Part shown: piece by piece, positions 12,502 to 21,027 of the stretch
Position numbering within the stretch: position 1 is the first letter of the stretch
Layout: every line of letters begins with the position of its first letter
Source of the DNA: Sutcliffiella horikoshii
GTDB taxonomy: Bacteria; Bacillota; Bacilli; Bacillales; Bacillaceae_I
Assembly: GCF_020524325.1 (NCBI RefSeq)
Contig: NZ_JAIVKY010000005.1
Span: 124,001-188,000 of the forward strand
Direction: 5' to 3'
Length of the DNA: 64,000 nt
Program-made: the position numbers and the translations under genes
The notes under the pieces: model-generated
Database searches by the model: none
The model's input: only the letters and a program-made list of their open reading frames with translations
Told to the model about the DNA's origin: nothing

Positions 12502-13428
12502 ATGTTTATTTTCGAGATAGAGGCAGTCATAACTTTATTAGTCATAGCTTTTGGATTAAGTCTATTTAGTATTATTTTTTACATAGTGAAGAGGAATACA
12601 ACTTCAAAGGACTTTTCGGATTTAACAGTACGGGTGAAGACGTGGTGGGGAATGCTCGCAGTATTTAGTATCGCCACCTTGTTTCATCCGCTTGTATCCT
12701 TATTTGCTCTCATGTTTTTATGTTTTTTTTCTTTAAAAGAATATTTCTCAATTTTGCGAACCCGTAAGGTCGACAGACAATTATTTTTGTGGGCATATCT
12801 CTCCATTCCCATCCAGTTTTATTGGATTTACATCGGGTGGTATGGCATGTTCATCGTATTTATTCCAGTCTATGTATTTCTATTCTTACCTTTGCCGAGG
12901 ATCCTTGGGAAAGGAACGGTCGGATTTCTTCGTTCCGTCAGCTCCACCCAATGGGGTTTGATGCTGATGGTTTTCGGACTGAGTCATCTGGCTTTTTACC
13001 AAGTTGCAACTCCTGAGTATGGTGCAAACCTTGTGTTATATTTAGTTGTTCTGACTCAATTGCATGATGTAATTCAATATTTGATTTCCCTATATATCGG
13101 AAAAAAGAAGGTCATCCCTTCATCCAACCCGAACATCACGTGGGAGGGGTTTTTGATCTCCACTTTTGTGACAACAGGAGTTTCCTATAATCTATTTGCC
13201 TACTTAACTCCATTAAATGAATTGTTCGGCTTATTATCGGGGCTGATTATAAGTGTGGCTTGTTTTGGAGGAAGTTTGGCGGTATCTGTTTTGAAACGTG
13301 ACCTTTTAGTCGGTGATGACGAAAAGGCGTCTGTATTGAAGAAAAGCTATTTGACAAGAGTGGATAGTCTTGCATATTCCGCTCCAATATTCTTTCACGT
13401 GATTCGTTATTACTTTGATTTTATGTAA
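12502..13428 (+). CDS. Phosphatidate cytidylyltransferase-like membrane protein (CdsA family, YnbB-like)
   Basis: A 308-residue protein with about eight membrane segments. The region PSSNPNITWEGFLIS and the C-terminal SVLKRDLLVGDD...RVDSLAYSAPIFFHVIRYYF follow the CDP-diglyceride synthase layout (KxSPxKTxEG, then S-x-K-R-D-x-x-x-K-D-...-DRxDS). It is closer to the YnbB-type branch than to housekeeping CdsA. It probably makes a CDP-lipid precursor. ATG 12502 follows a GGGGG-containing site. It stands alone, 84 nt before the nucleoside hydrolase. Confidence 0.75.
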   Translation: MFIFEIEAVITLLVIAFGLSLFSIIFYIVKRNTTSKDFSDLTVRVKTWWGMLAVFSIATLFHPLVSLFALMFLCFFSLKEYFSILRTRKVDRQLFLWAYLSIPIQFYWIYIGWYGMFIVFIPVYVFLFLPLPRILGKGTVGFLRSVSSTQWGLMLMVFGLSHLAFYQVATPEYGANLVLYLVVLTQLHDVIQYLISLYIGKKKVIPSSNPNITWEGFLISTFVTTGVSYNLFAYLTPLNELFGLLSGLIISVACFGGSLAVSVLKRDLLVGDDEKASVLKKSYLTRVDSLAYSAPIFFHVIRYYFDFM

Positions 13429-13511
13429 GAAAACAAATACATCTTTCGAATCACATATTTTTACACTAATCCTAATAATTTACAATAATAGGTTATTAGG
13501 AGGATTGATGT

Positions 13512-14444
13512 ATGAAGCTGCTTATTTTTTGTGATCCAGGAATTGATGATGCAATGGCTTTAATTTATGCGCTACTTCATCCTAACATAGAAGTTCTGGG
13601 ACTTGTTTGTAGCTACGGAAATGTAGATAAGATTACTGCCGCTAATAATGCAGCGTATATTTTACAATTGGCTGGCAGGATGGATATCCCGATATTTAAT
13701 GGTGCGGAGATGCCGGTCTCCGGAGAACTTGCCAATTATTATCCGGAGATACATGGAGAAGATGGTATCGGCCCTATAAAAGTGAAAAAGGGCACCTACC
13801 AGTTTAAAATTCATAACCTTGGTGAGGTATTTGATATTATTAAACAAAATAAAGATTTAGTTATTGCGGACCTTGGAAGATCGACCACCTTGGCTGCATG
13901 TTTCTTATTAAACAGGGAAGTGATGGGTGAGGTAAAAGAACTGCATATAATGGGTGGAGCTTTCATGGTACCAGGGAATGTTACCCCTGTTGCAGAAGCA
14001 AATTTCTATGGTGATCCGACTTCAGCCAATTTACTATTAGCTCATGGGAAAAAAGTTTTCCTTACCCCTCTAAATGTCACTCAAAAGGCAATCATTACGA
14101 ATGATTATGCAGAAGCTCTGGAGTACTATAGTAAAAATAAATTTAGAGATATATACGTCCCGATTGTAAAATATTATGCAAAGGCTTATTCAAGGCTTGT
14201 GCCTGGAATGGTGGGTGCCCCTTTTCATGATTTGTTAACGGTCTATTCTACTGCCCATCAAGAAAGATTGCAGTACTTGGCTAAGAAGGTACATGTCGTG
14301 GTAGAAGGAAAAACAAGGGGAAAATCGTATGCAGACTTCCGACATATGGACTCGGATGATGAGAGTAAACATCACATTGCGTTAGGTTTCGACTACGAGC
14401 ACTTTTTGCAAGAAGTTTTTCATGTATTAACAAGGCCACTATAA
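13512..14444 (+). CDS. Inosine-uridine-type nucleoside hydrolase
   Basis: Hydrolyses the N-glycosidic bond of nucleosides to base plus ribose. The 310 residues include the calcium-binding N-terminus [22 protein letters not shown] in the substrate loop, and the [25 protein letters not shown] region, all typical of IunH/RihA-type enzymes. The AGGAGG site lies before ATG 13512. Base preference (purine or pyrimidine) cannot be decided from sequence. Confidence 0.88.
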   Translation: MKLLIFCDPGIDDAMALIYALLHPNIEVLGLVCSYGNVDKITAANNAAYILQLAGRMDIPIFNGAEMPVSGELANYYPEIHGEDGIGPIKVKKGTYQFKIHNLGEVFDIIKQNKDLVIADLGRSTTLAACFLLNREVMGEVKELHIMGGAFMVPGNVTPVAEANFYGDPTSANLLLAHGKKVFLTPLNVTQKAIITNDYAEALEYYSKNKFRDIYVPIVKYYAKAYSRLVPGMVGAPFHDLLTVYSTAHQERLQYLAKKVHVVVEGKTRGKSYADFRHMDSDDESKHHIALGFDYEHFLQEVFHVLTRPL

Positions 14445-14479
14445 TAAGAGAAGCTTCGCTAATTGAAGGAGGAAAAAAA

Positions 14480-15043
14480 GTGCCTACAGAAAAAGAAAAA
14501 ATGCTCGCTGGAGAATTGTACAAACCTTGGGACCCACAGTTAATGGAGGAGAGAGTCAACGCAAGAAGGTTGAGTCGACTAATTAACGAAACCACGGAAA
14601 CAGAAGGGGATAGAAGAGTAGAACTCCTAAAGGAACTTTTCGGGTCTACTGGGAAAAACGTTTACCTCGAACCAAACTTCCGTTGCGACTATGGATACAA
14701 TATTCATGTAGGAGAAAACTTCTTCGCAAACTTTGATTGCTGCATCCTTGATGTGTGCAAAGTAGAGTTTGGAGATAACTGTATGCTAGCACCTGGCGTA
14801 CATATTTATACGGCAACACACCCGATTGATTCTGGGGAAAGAAACAAAGGGCCAGAATACGGGATCCCGGTAAAAATCGGTCATAATGTCTGGATTGGAG
14901 GCAGTGCCGTCATTAATCCAGGAGTTACAATCGGTGATAACGTGGTGGTGGCATCTGGTGCCGTTGTGACAAAAGACGTTCCTCCAAATGTAGTAGTTGG
15001 AGGAAACCCAGCGCGAGTCATAAAAGAAATCGAAGTAAAATAA
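14480..15043 (+). CDS. maa: Maltose/galactoside O-acetyltransferase
   Basis: Transfers acetyl from acetyl-CoA to maltose, glucose or similar sugars. The 187-residue protein has an N-terminal helical cap ([14 protein letters not shown]) followed by a left-handed beta-helix with hexapeptide repeats: [15 protein letters not shown], the catalytic-type histidine in IYTATHPI, and [21 protein letters not shown] 14480 follows AAGGAGG. It is 35 nt downstream of the nucleoside hydrolase and may be co-transcribed. Confidence 0.88.
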   Translation: MPTEKEKMLAGELYKPWDPQLMEERVNARRLSRLINETTETEGDRRVELLKELFGSTGKNVYLEPNFRCDYGYNIHVGENFFANFDCCILDVCKVEFGDNCMLAPGVHIYTATHPIDSGERNKGPEYGIPVKIGHNVWIGGSAVINPGVTIGDNVVVASGAVVTKDVPPNVVVGGNPARVIKEIEVK

Positions 15044-15065
15044 AGAATCTATCATTTTTTCTAGC

Positions 15066-15097
15066 AATCGTTGCATATAATGTAACGATTCTTCTTT
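15066..15097 (+). terminator. Probable intrinsic terminator after maa
   Basis: AATCGTT (15066-15072) pairs with AACGATT (15084-15090), followed by a CTTCTTTTG tract. Moderate strength. Confidence 0.55.
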
Positions 15098-15175
15098 TGT
15101 TTATCTATATTTTTCAGTGGTTCTAGTTTAGCTGCGGAACTGTACATACTAGTGTATTTGGTGGGAGGGACGGTT

Positions 15176-15568
15176 TTGGAAAAAGAAGAGCATTCTTTAT
15201 TTGATCAACCAATAATAGCCTTTGGCTTGCCGATACTTATTATGCTGTTTGGTGTGTTTTTGCTAGTGGAAGCCCATAATTCTGGGAAATTGAAGTACAT
15301 CCCAGTTGTTTTCATTCTACTTGGTTTGTCGGAAATTATCCGAGCTGTGATGAGACGACATTATCGTCCTACAAAGAGAAAACGTGCTGAAATTAATCAG
15401 AAAAGTGGACATGTTGCATACATTCTCATGGCTACAAGTGTGGTATGTTCGGTTCTGCTTTTAATTATGGAGCGAATTTCCGTGGAGATGGTTTTATATG
15501 TACAGTTGTCGATGGCGATTGTAGTATATCCGTTGTTGAAATTGATTTTGCTTGTGCGGCATTACTAA
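15176..15568 (+). CDS. Small multi-pass membrane protein, unknown function
   Basis: A 130-residue protein with four predicted membrane helices: two near the N-terminus (PIIAFGLPILIMLFGVFLLV and YIPVVFILLGLSEIIRAV), then a basic loop RRHYRPTKRKR, then two more. The TTG at 15176 is chosen because GGGAGGG lies about 6 nt upstream; the frame is open from 15152. No family was recognised. It ends at a terminator shared with the convergent glycosyltransferase gene. Confidence 0.6.
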   Translation: MEKEEHSLFDQPIIAFGLPILIMLFGVFLLVEAHNSGKLKYIPVVFILLGLSEIIRAVMRRHYRPTKRKRAEINQKSGHVAYILMATSVVCSVLLLIMERISVEMVLYVQLSMAIVVYPLLKLILLVRHY

Positions 15569-15595
15569 AGTGACGGGGTGTCCCGTCACTTTTTT
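15567..15595. terminator. Bidirectional intrinsic terminator
   Basis: AAGTGACGGG pairs with CCCGTCACTT, followed by T5 on the plus strand. On the minus strand it sits at the end of the glycosyltransferase gene, whose stop overlaps it. Confidence 0.85.
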
Positions 15596-16731
15596 AGTTG
15601 TTTAATGGAATAGAAAGTGCCTCTCCAAATAATACCGCCTCTGTGAATAGTGAGGATGGTTGCCCGCGCAATACTATAGATGAAAAGTAAAACAGTAATA
15701 GGAAATACAGTTAGGTAAATATTTGCGCCTTTTGCCATTTTGTTTGCGGTTGCGTTGTAAGCAAGGAATAACATCAATATGCTTAACAGGAAAATTAGTT
15801 GAGTGGTTCCACTCGTCACAAACAAGGCGATAAAAGGGAAGAGTTGAGATAGAAACAATCCAGTAATAGCAAACAAAACCATGAAGTAACTATAAAAGAG
15901 TCCTGCAAAGGTGTTCTTTTCTAATCCAACAAGTGCCGAACGCAGGTCAGGATACCATTCTACTTCCAGGTGGGTGAGCGCGAGAGCCAAGTGTTGTTTC
16001 TTTCCGGCCTCTTTGATCTGCCTCCCAAGCATCAAGTCATCATCTGGCCTCATTTTGATATTTTTATGCGTCCCGATTTTCTCATAGGCATCTCTAGTCA
16101 GAAGGTTGAAAGCTCCAATCCCAATAGCAGATTTACTTTTGGAATCATTGGATTTCCAAGGCCTTTTAAAATAACCAAATCCGAAAAGGAAAAAGGATAC
16201 GAACGCATTCGTCCAGAAACTGCTTCCCTTTAAGTTTGGCGCAAGTGTTAAATGGTCGAGTTTTTGGTTCTGAAAATATGACACTGCTTTTGAGACAGTA
16301 TCTTTCTTGAATATGATGTCTGCGTCTGTAAAAAGGATATATTCGCCTTTGCTTTGAAGGTAGCCTTTATACAATGCGTGATTTTTCCCAAGCCAACCTT
16401 CATCTAGATGTTCTATATGGATGCATTTCATTCTTGGTTCGATTGTTGTCAATTGATCAATTATGGTGCCAGTCCGGTCAGTGGAGCGGTCGTTCACGAC
16501 AATCCATTCAATATTGTGATAGGTTTGTTGAAATTGAGATACCAGGCTAGCTTCTATATGCTTTTCTTCATCTTTGGCTGCGACGATGATGGAAAGAAGG
16601 GGACCGCTATTATGGAAGTTGGTATCTTCTTGCACATTTTCTATTTTTGTAATTTTTCTCATCCCAATCTTCGCATCAAGCCAGACAGCAAACCAGAATA
16701 GAAAAGTAAACATTCCTAAATAGAGCATCAT
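15586..16731 (-). CDS. Membrane glycosyltransferase, family 2
   Basis: A 381-residue protein with one N-terminal membrane anchor, a GT-A catalytic domain (LLSIIVAAKDEEKHIEASL, WIVVNDRSTDRT, the DxD-type LFTDADIIF, and the acceptor-site RPDDDLMLGRQIKEAG) and three or four C-terminal membrane helices. This layout fits carotenoid/hopanoid-type or lipid glycosyltransferases such as CrtQ/HpnB relatives. GGAGG lies upstream of ATG 16731. The sugar and acceptor are unknown. It is transcribed alone, between two terminators. Confidence 0.8.
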   Translation of the reverse strand: MMLYLGMFTFLFWFAVWLDAKIGMRKITKIENVQEDTNFHNSGPLLSIIVAAKDEEKHIEASLVSQFQQTYHNIEWIVVNDRSTDRTGTIIDQLTTIEPRMKCIHIEHLDEGWLGKNHALYKGYLQSKGEYILFTDADIIFKKDTVSKAVSYFQNQKLDHLTLAPNLKGSSFWTNAFVSFFLFGFGYFKRPWKSNDSKSKSAIGIGAFNLLTRDAYEKIGTHKNIKMRPDDDLMLGRQIKEAGKKQHLALALTHLEVEWYPDLRSALVGLEKNTFAGLFYSYFMVLFAITGLFLSQLFPFIALFVTSGTTQLIFLLSILMLFLAYNATANKMAKGANIYLTVFPITVLLFIYSIARATILTIHRGGIIWRGTFYSIKQLKK

Positions 16732-16778
16732 GGAACCTCCAGTAGTTGATTATTGTATTTTACCAGAAGGGTAATTGA

Positions 16779-16803
16779 AAAAGCACCTCATGAGGTGCTT
16801 TCA
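16779..16803 (-). terminator. Intrinsic terminator of zagA
   Basis: The perfect palindrome AAGCACCTCATGAGGTGCTT (16781-16800) is followed on the minus strand by a TTTTTC tract. It sits 12 nt past the zagA stop. Confidence 0.85.
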
Positions 16804-16814
16804 GCTTGTAGATG

Positions 16815-18023
16815 TTATACGGTTTGCTTGTTAACTGTCCATGGAAAAGGATCAGGAAATGAAGACCAATCTTGATCAAATTCTTCAGGAGTCAATAGAC
16901 AGCTGTCCAGCTCTCTTGTCAGCTCCCCACGGTCCATATCCACTCCAATTAGGACTAGCTTTGTCATTCTATCTCCGAATTCAGGATCCCATTCATCTAA
17001 CAAGTGTGGATTTTCCTTTATCACGGCTTCTTGTTCCAATTTGGGAAGAGATGCTACCCAGTAGGAAACCGGTTGTAGTTGAACTGATGGCCCTGCTTGA
17101 GAAAAGAGAAGCGCTACATTATTTCTAGTGGCACACCACACAATCCCTTTGGCTCTTACAACTTCTTCTGGAAGAGCCGCATACCACTCACTGAAACGCT
17201 CAGAAGAGAATGGTAGCTTGCGCTGATAAACAAAAGAGGAGATTCCATATTCTTCAGTTTCTGGAGTGTGCTGTTGATGACCAGCTTGGAGCTCCTTCAA
17301 CCAGCCAGCAGATGCACTTGCCTTGTCAAAATCAAATTTCCCAGTGTTCAATATAGAATAAGGAGAGACATTGGAATTTGTTGATCTAATAATTGTTGCC
17401 TCAGGTTGGAGTGTTTTAAGTACTTTCTCCAGTTTTACTAGTTCTTCTTCCGAAACTAGATCGCATTTGTTTAAGATGAGAACATCACAAAACTCAATTT
17501 GGTCTATTAATAAATCCGCAATCTCTCTTGTATCTTCCTCACTCATTGCCTCTTTTCTGTCCAAAAGGCTATCTCCAGATTCAAAATCATGCCAGAAACG
17601 ATATGAATCCACTACCGTCACCATCGTATCAAGTCTGCAAAACTTGGTTAAATCAATACCAAGCTCTTCATCAATATAAGAAAAAGTTTGCGCAACCGGA
17701 ACCGGTTCACTTATCCCTGTGGATTCAATCAGAATGTAATCAATATCTCCGGCAGTAGCCAGTTTCTCCACTTCTACAAGCAAGTCCTCACGAAGGGTAC
17801 AGCAAATGCATCCATTAGACATCTCCACCAGTTTTTCGTCTGTGCGAGAAAGGCTTCCACCCTGCCTTACCAAGCCAGCATCAATATTTACTTCACTCAT
17901 GTCATTCACAATGACTGCTACTTTCAATCCATCTCTATTATGTAATACATGATTTAAAAGAGTCGTTTTACCGGCACCTAAATAACCACTAAGAACTGTC
18001 ACAGGTATTTTTTTTATTGTCAT
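16815..18023 (-). CDS. zagA: Zinc-responsive COG0523 GTPase (ZagA/YciC-like metallochaperone)
   Basis: The 402-residue CobW/P47K-family G3E GTPase carries Walker A GYLGAGKTTLL, metal-binding CICC in NGCICCTLREDL, switch ESTGISEP and NKCD. The C-terminal CobW_C domain starts about residue 270. In B. subtilis the homologue ZagA (YciC) helps folate synthesis cope with zinc shortage and is repressed by Zur. A near-consensus Zur box lies 28 nt before its ATG, which supports this specific role over cobalamin or nitrile hydratase functions. Confidence 0.88.
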   Translation of the reverse strand: MTIKKIPVTVLSGYLGAGKTTLLNHVLHNRDGLKVAVIVNDMSEVNIDAGLVRQGGSLSRTDEKLVEMSNGCICCTLREDLLVEVEKLATAGDIDYILIESTGISEPVPVAQTFSYIDEELGIDLTKFCRLDTMVTVVDSYRFWHDFESGDSLLDRKEAMSEEDTREIADLLIDQIEFCDVLILNKCDLVSEEELVKLEKVLKTLQPEATIIRSTNSNVSPYSILNTGKFDFDKASASAGWLKELQAGHQQHTPETEEYGISSFVYQRKLPFSSERFSEWYAALPEEVVRAKGIVWCATRNNVALLFSQAGPSVQLQPVSYWVASLPKLEQEAVIKENPHLLDEWDPEFGDRMTKLVLIGVDMDRGELTRELDSCLLTPEEFDQDWSSFPDPFPWTVNKQTV

Positions 18024-18050
18024 TTTTGGAAATCTCCTTTAATCTATAAA

Positions 18051-18065
18051 TAGTAATCATTACGA
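18051..18065 (-). promoter_or_regulatory. Zur operator upstream of zagA
   Basis: TAGTAATCATTACGA differs at one position from the B. subtilis Zur 7-1-7 consensus TCGTAATNATTACGA. It lies 28 nt upstream of the zagA start, where it would block transcription when zinc is plentiful. Confidence 0.85.
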
Positions 18066-18169
18066 TTTATATACTAACTTAGTATGGTTGCTATGTAAAG
18101 AGATTTTATGGTTCTTTAAATTTTGATATGGTAGAATATAGTAATGAAGCTTAAAAGGTTGTGTTAGGG

Positions 18170-18361
18170 ATGATCTGGGTATTTTTTATTAGCTTTACTG
18201 TACTTGTCGCTGTTTTCTTCTATTTTCTAAATCTATCATTAAAAAAACATCATGAAATCTATGGCAGCAAATTCGTACGCCCCTCCATGTGTGTGTCATG
18301 CGGCAGGGAATACTTTAATAGTGCATCTAATTTCTGCGATGGTTGCAAGAGTAGGGGATAA
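18170..18361 (+). CDS. Small membrane protein with C-terminal zinc ribbon
   Basis: A 63-residue product with one N-terminal membrane helix (MIWVFFISFTVLVAVFFYFL), a basic stretch, and CVSCG...FCDGC, a CxxC-x12-CxxC zinc ribbon. ATG 18170 is used, with AAAAGG 11 nt upstream; GTG 18161 would add three residues. The real terminator downstream supports a true gene. Function unknown. Confidence 0.6.
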   Translation: MIWVFFISFTVLVAVFFYFLNLSLKKHHEIYGSKFVRPSMCVSCGREYFNSASNFCDGCKSRG

Positions 18362-18368
18362 GTAAGAG

Positions 18369-18405
18369 GAGATGAGCCGGTTAGTAGGTTCATCTTTTTT
18401 CTTTT
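18369..18405 (+). terminator. Intrinsic terminator
   Basis: GATGAGCC (18371-18378) pairs with GGTTCATC (18387-18394), followed by T6. Confidence 0.82.
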
Positions 18406-18463
18406 TCACCTTCTAATTTCTATCAAGGAAGCATACAAATTAGATAGAAAGGAGGAGGGAAAG

Positions 18464-19612
18464 ATAGAGTCTACAAAACGAACAAGTTTTTTTCTATTCA
18501 TTAATAACACCGTAATATTCATGGTGATCTTATTTATCGTCATTTCCACCATTACTAGCGTCTTATCTACTAAACTCTCCTCTGAATATGTTGGTAATAT
18601 ATTAAGAAAGGTGCAGTCAACAGAACTGTATTTGAACATTATTCAGACACAAAATCACTATTTGACTGGCAAGGATGTCGAGGTTCCAAAGCTCCCAATC
18701 ATGGAATTAACATTTGAACTGGCAACCAACCTGAAACCTTATGATATTAGAAGTTTTTTGGGAAATGAAATTCCTGGATTTTTTGCATATGATACACAGT
18801 TTTATGTCGCGGGAAAAGGAACCGACTATACTGATATCCCATTTGAATCCTCGGCCCCTATGGAAGTGCTCCTAAAAGAGCGTGAGATAGCAGAGGAAAT
18901 GCTGCTTGTCGATGAAAAAGAGGAGGAACCGAACACTGCCCCAGAGAAGGCTATGGATGAGACAATTGTGCATATCTATCAATCTCATAGTTGGGAATCT
19001 TACCTGCCACTTTTAAGGGGAGTAAGTGAACCGGATGATGCAACGAGCAATAACCCTGAGGTTAATGTAATAGCAGTTGGAAAGATGCTTAAAAATGAAC
19101 TTGCCGATAAAGGAATAAAAGCGAATCATGATACAAGAAATGTCCCGAAGGATCTTGCTGCAAGAGGTTGGAATTACAACCACTCTTACCAATATTCTAG
19201 GGAAACCGTAGAAGCAGCTATGACGTTTAATAGTGATGTGGAATATTTAATTGATATTCACCGTGACGCTTTACGAAAAGAAAAGACAACCGAAGTGATA
19301 GATGGAAAAAGCTACGCTAGGCTTTTGTTTGTAGTGGGGACAGCTCATAAAGACTTTGAAAAAAATCTAGAATTTGCCGAGCGTATTCATCATGCTATTG
19401 AGAAAAAGTACCCTGGCCTGAGCAGAGGAGTCATTCCTAAAGGAAAGTCAACTGGTAATGGGTTGTATAATCAAGACCTCTCAAACCGAGCCATTCTTTT
19501 AGAAGTTGGAGGGGTGGACAACAACTTGGAAGAAGCGCGAAACTCCATTAAGGCATTTGCAGATATTTATAGTGAAATCGTATGGGAAGAACGTGAAGCT
19601 GGAGAGTTTTGA
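18464..19612 (+). CDS. SpoIIP-like peptidoglycan amidase/endopeptidase paralog, apparent ATA start
   Basis: Matches stage II sporulation protein P along its length: a membrane anchor (VIFMVILFIVISTITSVL), RSFLGNEIPGF, GTDYTDIPFES, then the hydrolase domain with ESYLPLLRG, YLIDIHRDALRKE, KSYARLLFVVG and LLEVGGVDN. SpoIIP degrades septal peptidoglycan during engulfment. The usual HTHNTES motif reads QSHSWES here. The best ribosome site (GGAGGAGGG, 18451-18459) points to an ATA codon at 18464; the first ATG (18521) has no such site and would cut into the membrane anchor. It is probably a divergent second copy. Confidence 0.78.
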   Translation: MESTKRTSFFLFINNTVIFMVILFIVISTITSVLSTKLSSEYVGNILRKVQSTELYLNIIQTQNHYLTGKDVEVPKLPIMELTFELATNLKPYDIRSFLGNEIPGFFAYDTQFYVAGKGTDYTDIPFESSAPMEVLLKEREIAEEMLLVDEKEEEPNTAPEKAMDETIVHIYQSHSWESYLPLLRGVSEPDDATSNNPEVNVIAVGKMLKNELADKGIKANHDTRNVPKDLAARGWNYNHSYQYSRETVEAAMTFNSDVEYLIDIHRDALRKEKTTEVIDGKSYARLLFVVGTAHKDFEKNLEFAERIHHAIEKKYPGLSRGVIPKGKSTGNGLYNQDLSNRAILLEVGGVDNNLEEARNSIKAFADIYSEIVWEEREAGEF

Positions 19613-19619
19613 TAAAGGA

Positions 19620-19781
19620 GTGAGCAGGATTAAATATACATTTTTTTGGCTGATAGTTATGTTTGTAGCTATAGTTATTTCGTTTAATTACTTTCATTGG
19701 ATTGCTACTTTGGCTTCCTTGTTTGCAGGAGTGATTGTAGTTTCTATTTCATTGTTTGAGGATTTTTATATGGCGAAATGA
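19620..19781 (+). CDS. Small hydrophobic membrane protein
   Basis: A 53-residue product with two membrane helices (FFWLIVMFVAIVISFNYF and IATLASLFAGVIVVSISLF). GTG 19620 is the assumed start, but AAGGAG (19615-19620) would better serve ATT 19629, so the exact start is unsure. It begins 8 nt after the SpoIIP-like gene and probably shares its transcript. No family recognised. Confidence 0.45.
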   Translation: MSRIKYTFFWLIVMFVAIVISFNYFHWIATLASLFAGVIVVSISLFEDFYMAK

Positions 19782-19859
19782 AGGGGGCAGGATATTATTG
19801 TGCTCTTTTTTTCGAGGATTGGGGAAAATTGTGAGGGTGGTTAACGTAATTCAGGATGG

Positions 19860-19985
19860 TTCTGCAATTTATTCATGTCCTTCTACCATTAACTTTTGAC
19901 CTTCTACATTTCCCGGACTAGCTTCTACATTTCCCAGTCGAGGTTCAACCGTTAAATTTATATCTTCTACCTTTCTGAATTCCTT
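19860..19985. repeat. 21-bp phased TTCTAC array, copy 1
   Basis: A TTCTAC core recurs at exact 21-bp steps: 19860 (TTCTGC), 19881, 19902, 19923, 19944 (TTCAAC) and 19965. The third and fourth units share TTCTACATTTCCC. A 37-bp stretch (19900-19936) is identical to one in the second array at 21884-21920. It fills the 280-bp gap upstream of the nucleotidyltransferase gene. Confidence 0.8.
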
Positions 19986-20059
19986 ATCTTTTGAAGGAAA
20001 TTAACATACTTTCATAGAAATAGTAGAACTACAAACAGTTAGGAGATGATTAAAAATGT

Positions 20060-20896
20060 GTGGGATTTTTAACTAAACATAAACAAAGAGATGCTAGCTT
20101 ACCTGCAGAAAGGCAGAAGATTAGAGAGGTCATCTACAAGGACTTAGTCCAGGACCCTAACATTCTAGCATTCTTCTATGGAGGTTCTCTTGCGAAAGGA
20201 AACGAGGATCTCTACTCCGATCTAGACCTGCGTATAGTAGTAAAAGATGAAGCATTCGAGACATATCGTTCAAAGAAAAAAGAACGGGCAACAAACTGGG
20301 GAGATGTTTTGTATTATGAAGATTTCCCATCTGCCACATACTCCATTGCTCACTACCGTTCTTTTATAAAAGTCGACACTTTTTATTATCGCCAATCAGA
20401 TTTGCACCCTTCCGTATATTTAAAGCACCTGTTGATTGAGCATGATCCACATGGAATTCTGCATCAATTAAGAGACAAGTCGCAGTCACTTACCTATCTA
20501 TTTTCGGAGCAAGAATTTGAGGTGTGGCGAGGCAAGTTCTTTGCTTATCTGCATGAAGTTTATCGCCGGGTTCAACGAGGGGAGTATAATTACGCTTTTC
20601 AAATGGTGGATTCTCTGAGCTATTCCATTGTTATTGGTTGGTATGTGGAAATGGGGGAAGTCCCAAATTCATTTGGTGACTGGTCGAAAGTTGAAGGGCC
20701 GAGGAGTCCTTTGAGTGAAGAACAACAGCGTCTACTGGAACAATGGGATACTAAAAATCGAGATGCCAAAGAATTGTTTACGATTTCAAGAAGTCAGAAA
20801 GCAGAGTTTATCCGGATCCACAGTACTCTTGCTGAAAGGATAGGGATACCTGTAAATCAAGCCTGGATAAATGAAATTATTGATATGGTTTTATAA
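20060..20896 (+). CDS. Nucleotidyltransferase-fold protein, aminoglycoside adenylyltransferase-like
   Basis: The 278-residue protein has the Pol-beta nucleotidyltransferase signature AFFYGGSLAKGNEDLYSDLDLRIVV (GGS followed by DLD), and a C-terminal helical region. This layout is like AadE/ANT-type streptomycin or spectinomycin adenylyltransferases. Many chromosomal members have unknown substrates, so resistance should not be assumed. GTG 20060 is the assumed start, but AGGAG (20041-20045) is 14 nt away and two short out-of-frame ATGs lie between, so the N-terminus is uncertain. Confidence 0.65.
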   Translation: MGFLTKHKQRDASLPAERQKIREVIYKDLVQDPNILAFFYGGSLAKGNEDLYSDLDLRIVVKDEAFETYRSKKKERATNWGDVLYYEDFPSATYSIAHYRSFIKVDTFYYRQSDLHPSVYLKHLLIEHDPHGILHQLRDKSQSLTYLFSEQEFEVWRGKFFAYLHEVYRRVQRGEYNYAFQMVDSLSYSIVIGWYVEMGEVPNSFGDWSKVEGPRSPLSEEQQRLLEQWDTKNRDAKELFTISRSQKAEFIRIHSTLAERIGIPVNQAWINEIIDMVL

Positions 20897-20898
20897 AT

Positions 20899-20938
20899 AA
20901 AAAGCAGCATGTGCTCAAACATGTTGCTTTTTCTATTT
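20899..20938 (+). terminator. Intrinsic terminator
   Basis: AAAGCAGCATGT (20901-20912) pairs with ACATGTTGCTTT (20919-20930), followed by TTCTATTTTT. Confidence 0.87.
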
Positions 20939-21027
20939 TTCAGGGAATAGTAAACGTGAGCAGTTCATTTGCTATCATTTTATGCATTTGTCATAATGCA
21001 CACAAAAGAAAAGGGAGAGTGTTATCA

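Noticed and set aside
19860-19985. 21-bp phased arrays as a CRISPR
   Set aside because: The period is too short, only about 6-13 bp per unit is conserved, spacers are not unique full-length sequences and no cas gene is present.
20041-20080. Possible frameshift at the start of the nucleotidyltransferase gene (two out-of-frame ATGs before GTG 20060)
   Set aside because: The protein from GTG 20060 is already complete through its nucleotidyltransferase motif, and no longer N-terminal homology is visible in another frame, so a simple weak start is enough.
20060-20896. Calling an aminoglycoside resistance gene
   Set aside because: Only the general nucleotidyltransferase signature is visible; chromosomal relatives in Bacilli often have no resistance role.
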